A DNA stretch of 64,000 bases from NCBI GenBank assembly GCA_003576695.1, contig QOZQ01000011.1:155096-219095 (forward strand), in the 5' to 3' direction. The notes under the pieces were generated by a model. It saw only the letters and a program-made list of their open reading frames with translations, had not been told where the DNA came from and ran no database searches. The translations under genes and the position numbers were made by a program. Shown here piece after piece: positions 63,591 to 64,000 of the stretch. The stretch comes from Taklimakanibacter lacteus. Its GTDB lineage: Bacteria; Pseudomonadota; Alphaproteobacteria; Rhizobiales; Aestuariivirgaceae. The stretch's first letter is position 1. Each line of letters opens with the position of its first letter.

Positions 63591-63622
63591 TACCCTCGCC
63601 CCGCTTCAGCGGGGAGAGGGTA
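63591..63622. repeat. short palindromic repeat, family C copy 3
   Basis: TACCCTCGCCCCGCT-TCA-GCGGGGAGAGGGTA forms a perfect hairpin, followed by a second hairpin CCCACCGC-GCA-GCGGTGGG. Close copy of 44144-44173. Confidence 0.8.
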
Positions 63623-63682
63623 GGGGCCCACCGCGCAGCGGTGGGAAGGGTGAGGGGCCTCTTTCCGTGATACAGTGGTAAC

Positions 63683-63751
63683 ATGCGTGGCCCCAACCAG
63701 AAGCGCATTCCGGTGGCGCGGAAACTGCGGCGAGACTCGCTATTTCGGTGA
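63683..63751 (+). pseudogene. broken start of a DUF559-like gene
   Basis: From the ATG at 63683 the frame reads MRGPNQKRIPVARKLRRDS and then LFR and stop. The first residues resemble the N-terminus of DUF559 (VSR-like endonuclease-fold) proteins, which begin MRGP/KP...ARxLRRxxTDAE and often lie next to family C repeats in these genomes. The frame leaves the family exactly where the TATTTCGGTGACAG array begins at 63741. Recognition rests on about 18 residues, so it is tentative. Confidence 0.4.
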
Positions 63752-63899
63752 CAGCTATTTCGGTGACAGGTATTTCGGTGACAGTGCATTTAAATAGATT
63801 TGGCTATTTCGGTGACAGTGCACTTAATATGGTGTTTCGGTATTTCGGTTGTATTTCGGTGACAGTGCACTTAATAGGTGATAATTAAATGCACTGTCA
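63741..63899 (+). repeat. TATTTCGGTGACAG array with inverted ends
   Basis: TATTTCGGTGACAG occurs at 63741, 63756, 63771, 63805 and 63852, with a partial copy at 63841. From the third on, each is followed by TGCAYTTAA. A perfect 15-bp inverted repeat, TGACAGTGCATTTAA (63779-63793) with TTAAATGCACTGTCA (63885-63899), encloses the later copies. Neither spacing nor repeat length fits CRISPR. The remaining 100 bases to the window end show no gene I can support. Confidence 0.75.
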
Positions 63900-64000
63900 T
63901 GTCTGGACGGCGCCCTGTTGGCAAGAGGTTTGCGAAGCGATTTTTGTGGGCAGTGCGCAGGATGCAGTCATGTCTACGGCCTGTGGTGCAGTCTTGACCT

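Noticed and set aside
63741..63899. CRISPR array
   Set aside because: Units are 14 bases with 1-33 base spacing, spacers are neither uniform nor unique, and no cas gene is present.
63899..63997. A 32-residue frame starting inside the inverted repeat
   Set aside because: It is short, Arg-rich, lacks an RBS and resembles no family.

Overview
The window reads as chromosomal DNA of an alphaproteobacterium, most likely of the Hyphomicrobiales (Rhizobiales). The grounds are high GC, near-continuous coding, and marker families of that class: RcdA, TrcR (DUF1013), DUF1192, DUF4164 next to zapA, class I PurE, and the block tolQRAB-pal-cpoB-tilS-ftsH-folP-glmM. CtrA-type boxes (TTAA-N7-TTAA), GANTC sites, a CTTG/CYTAT heat-shock promoter and several families of palindromic intergenic repeats point the same way. 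I cannot name genus or species.

Layout. 1-762: partial ABC exporter (minus). 0.9-4.0 kb: rpmE, a SelW-like protein, a DUF2165 membrane protein, rcdA with a CtrA/GANTC-rich promoter, a candidate three-hairpin sRNA, DUF1192 and a BetI-like repressor. 4.1-7.5 kb: an orphan choline/betaine binding protein, a quinone oxidoreductase, trcR and a degenerate SDR. 7.8-12.2 kb: an AraC regulator, then a minus-strand accessory cluster (GNAT, two SDRs, an MFS exporter). 12.2-17.1 kb: a secreted metalloprotease, prpE, a PAP2-type membrane protein and suhB with a leader element. 17.1-24.7 kb: rpsU, DUF465-purE-purK, a cupin, and the carbon genes tkt-pgk-aldolase. 24.9-27.9 kb: DUF4164-zapA, an inserted CGNR/BKACE pair, 6S RNA and the 5-formyl-THF cyclo-ligase. 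27.9-34.6 kb: YmdB-type phosphoesterase, yebC, an alpha/beta hydrolase, and a ruv operon that carries a toxin-antitoxin module and an unknown membrane protein. 34.8-46.6 kb: Tol-Pal with two pal genes, cpoB, tilS, ftsH, folP, glmM. 46.7-55.5 kb: a DMT transporter, an OMP, serC-serA, a MuiA-like protein, purA. 55.5-63.6 kb: a murein-peptidase-like protein, a second ftsH flanked by two similar membrane proteins, a CAP-domain protein, rpoH, DUF4239. 63.6-64.0 kb: a short repeat array that breaks a DUF559-like gene start.

Themes. Envelope integrity and division (Tol-Pal, CpoB, ZapA, GlmM, LAS peptidase), cell-cycle control (RcdA, TrcR, CtrA boxes), and proteostasis linked to heat shock (two FtsH, RpoH, and a perfect heat-shock promoter in front of ftsH). 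I found no CRISPR array, tRNA, rRNA or complete insertion sequence. The observations most worth following are the toxin-antitoxin pair translationally joined to ruvA, the tandem CtrA boxes beside a candidate sRNA at rcdA, the second FtsH locus with its paired membrane proteins, and a 100-bp element nested inside another repeat.
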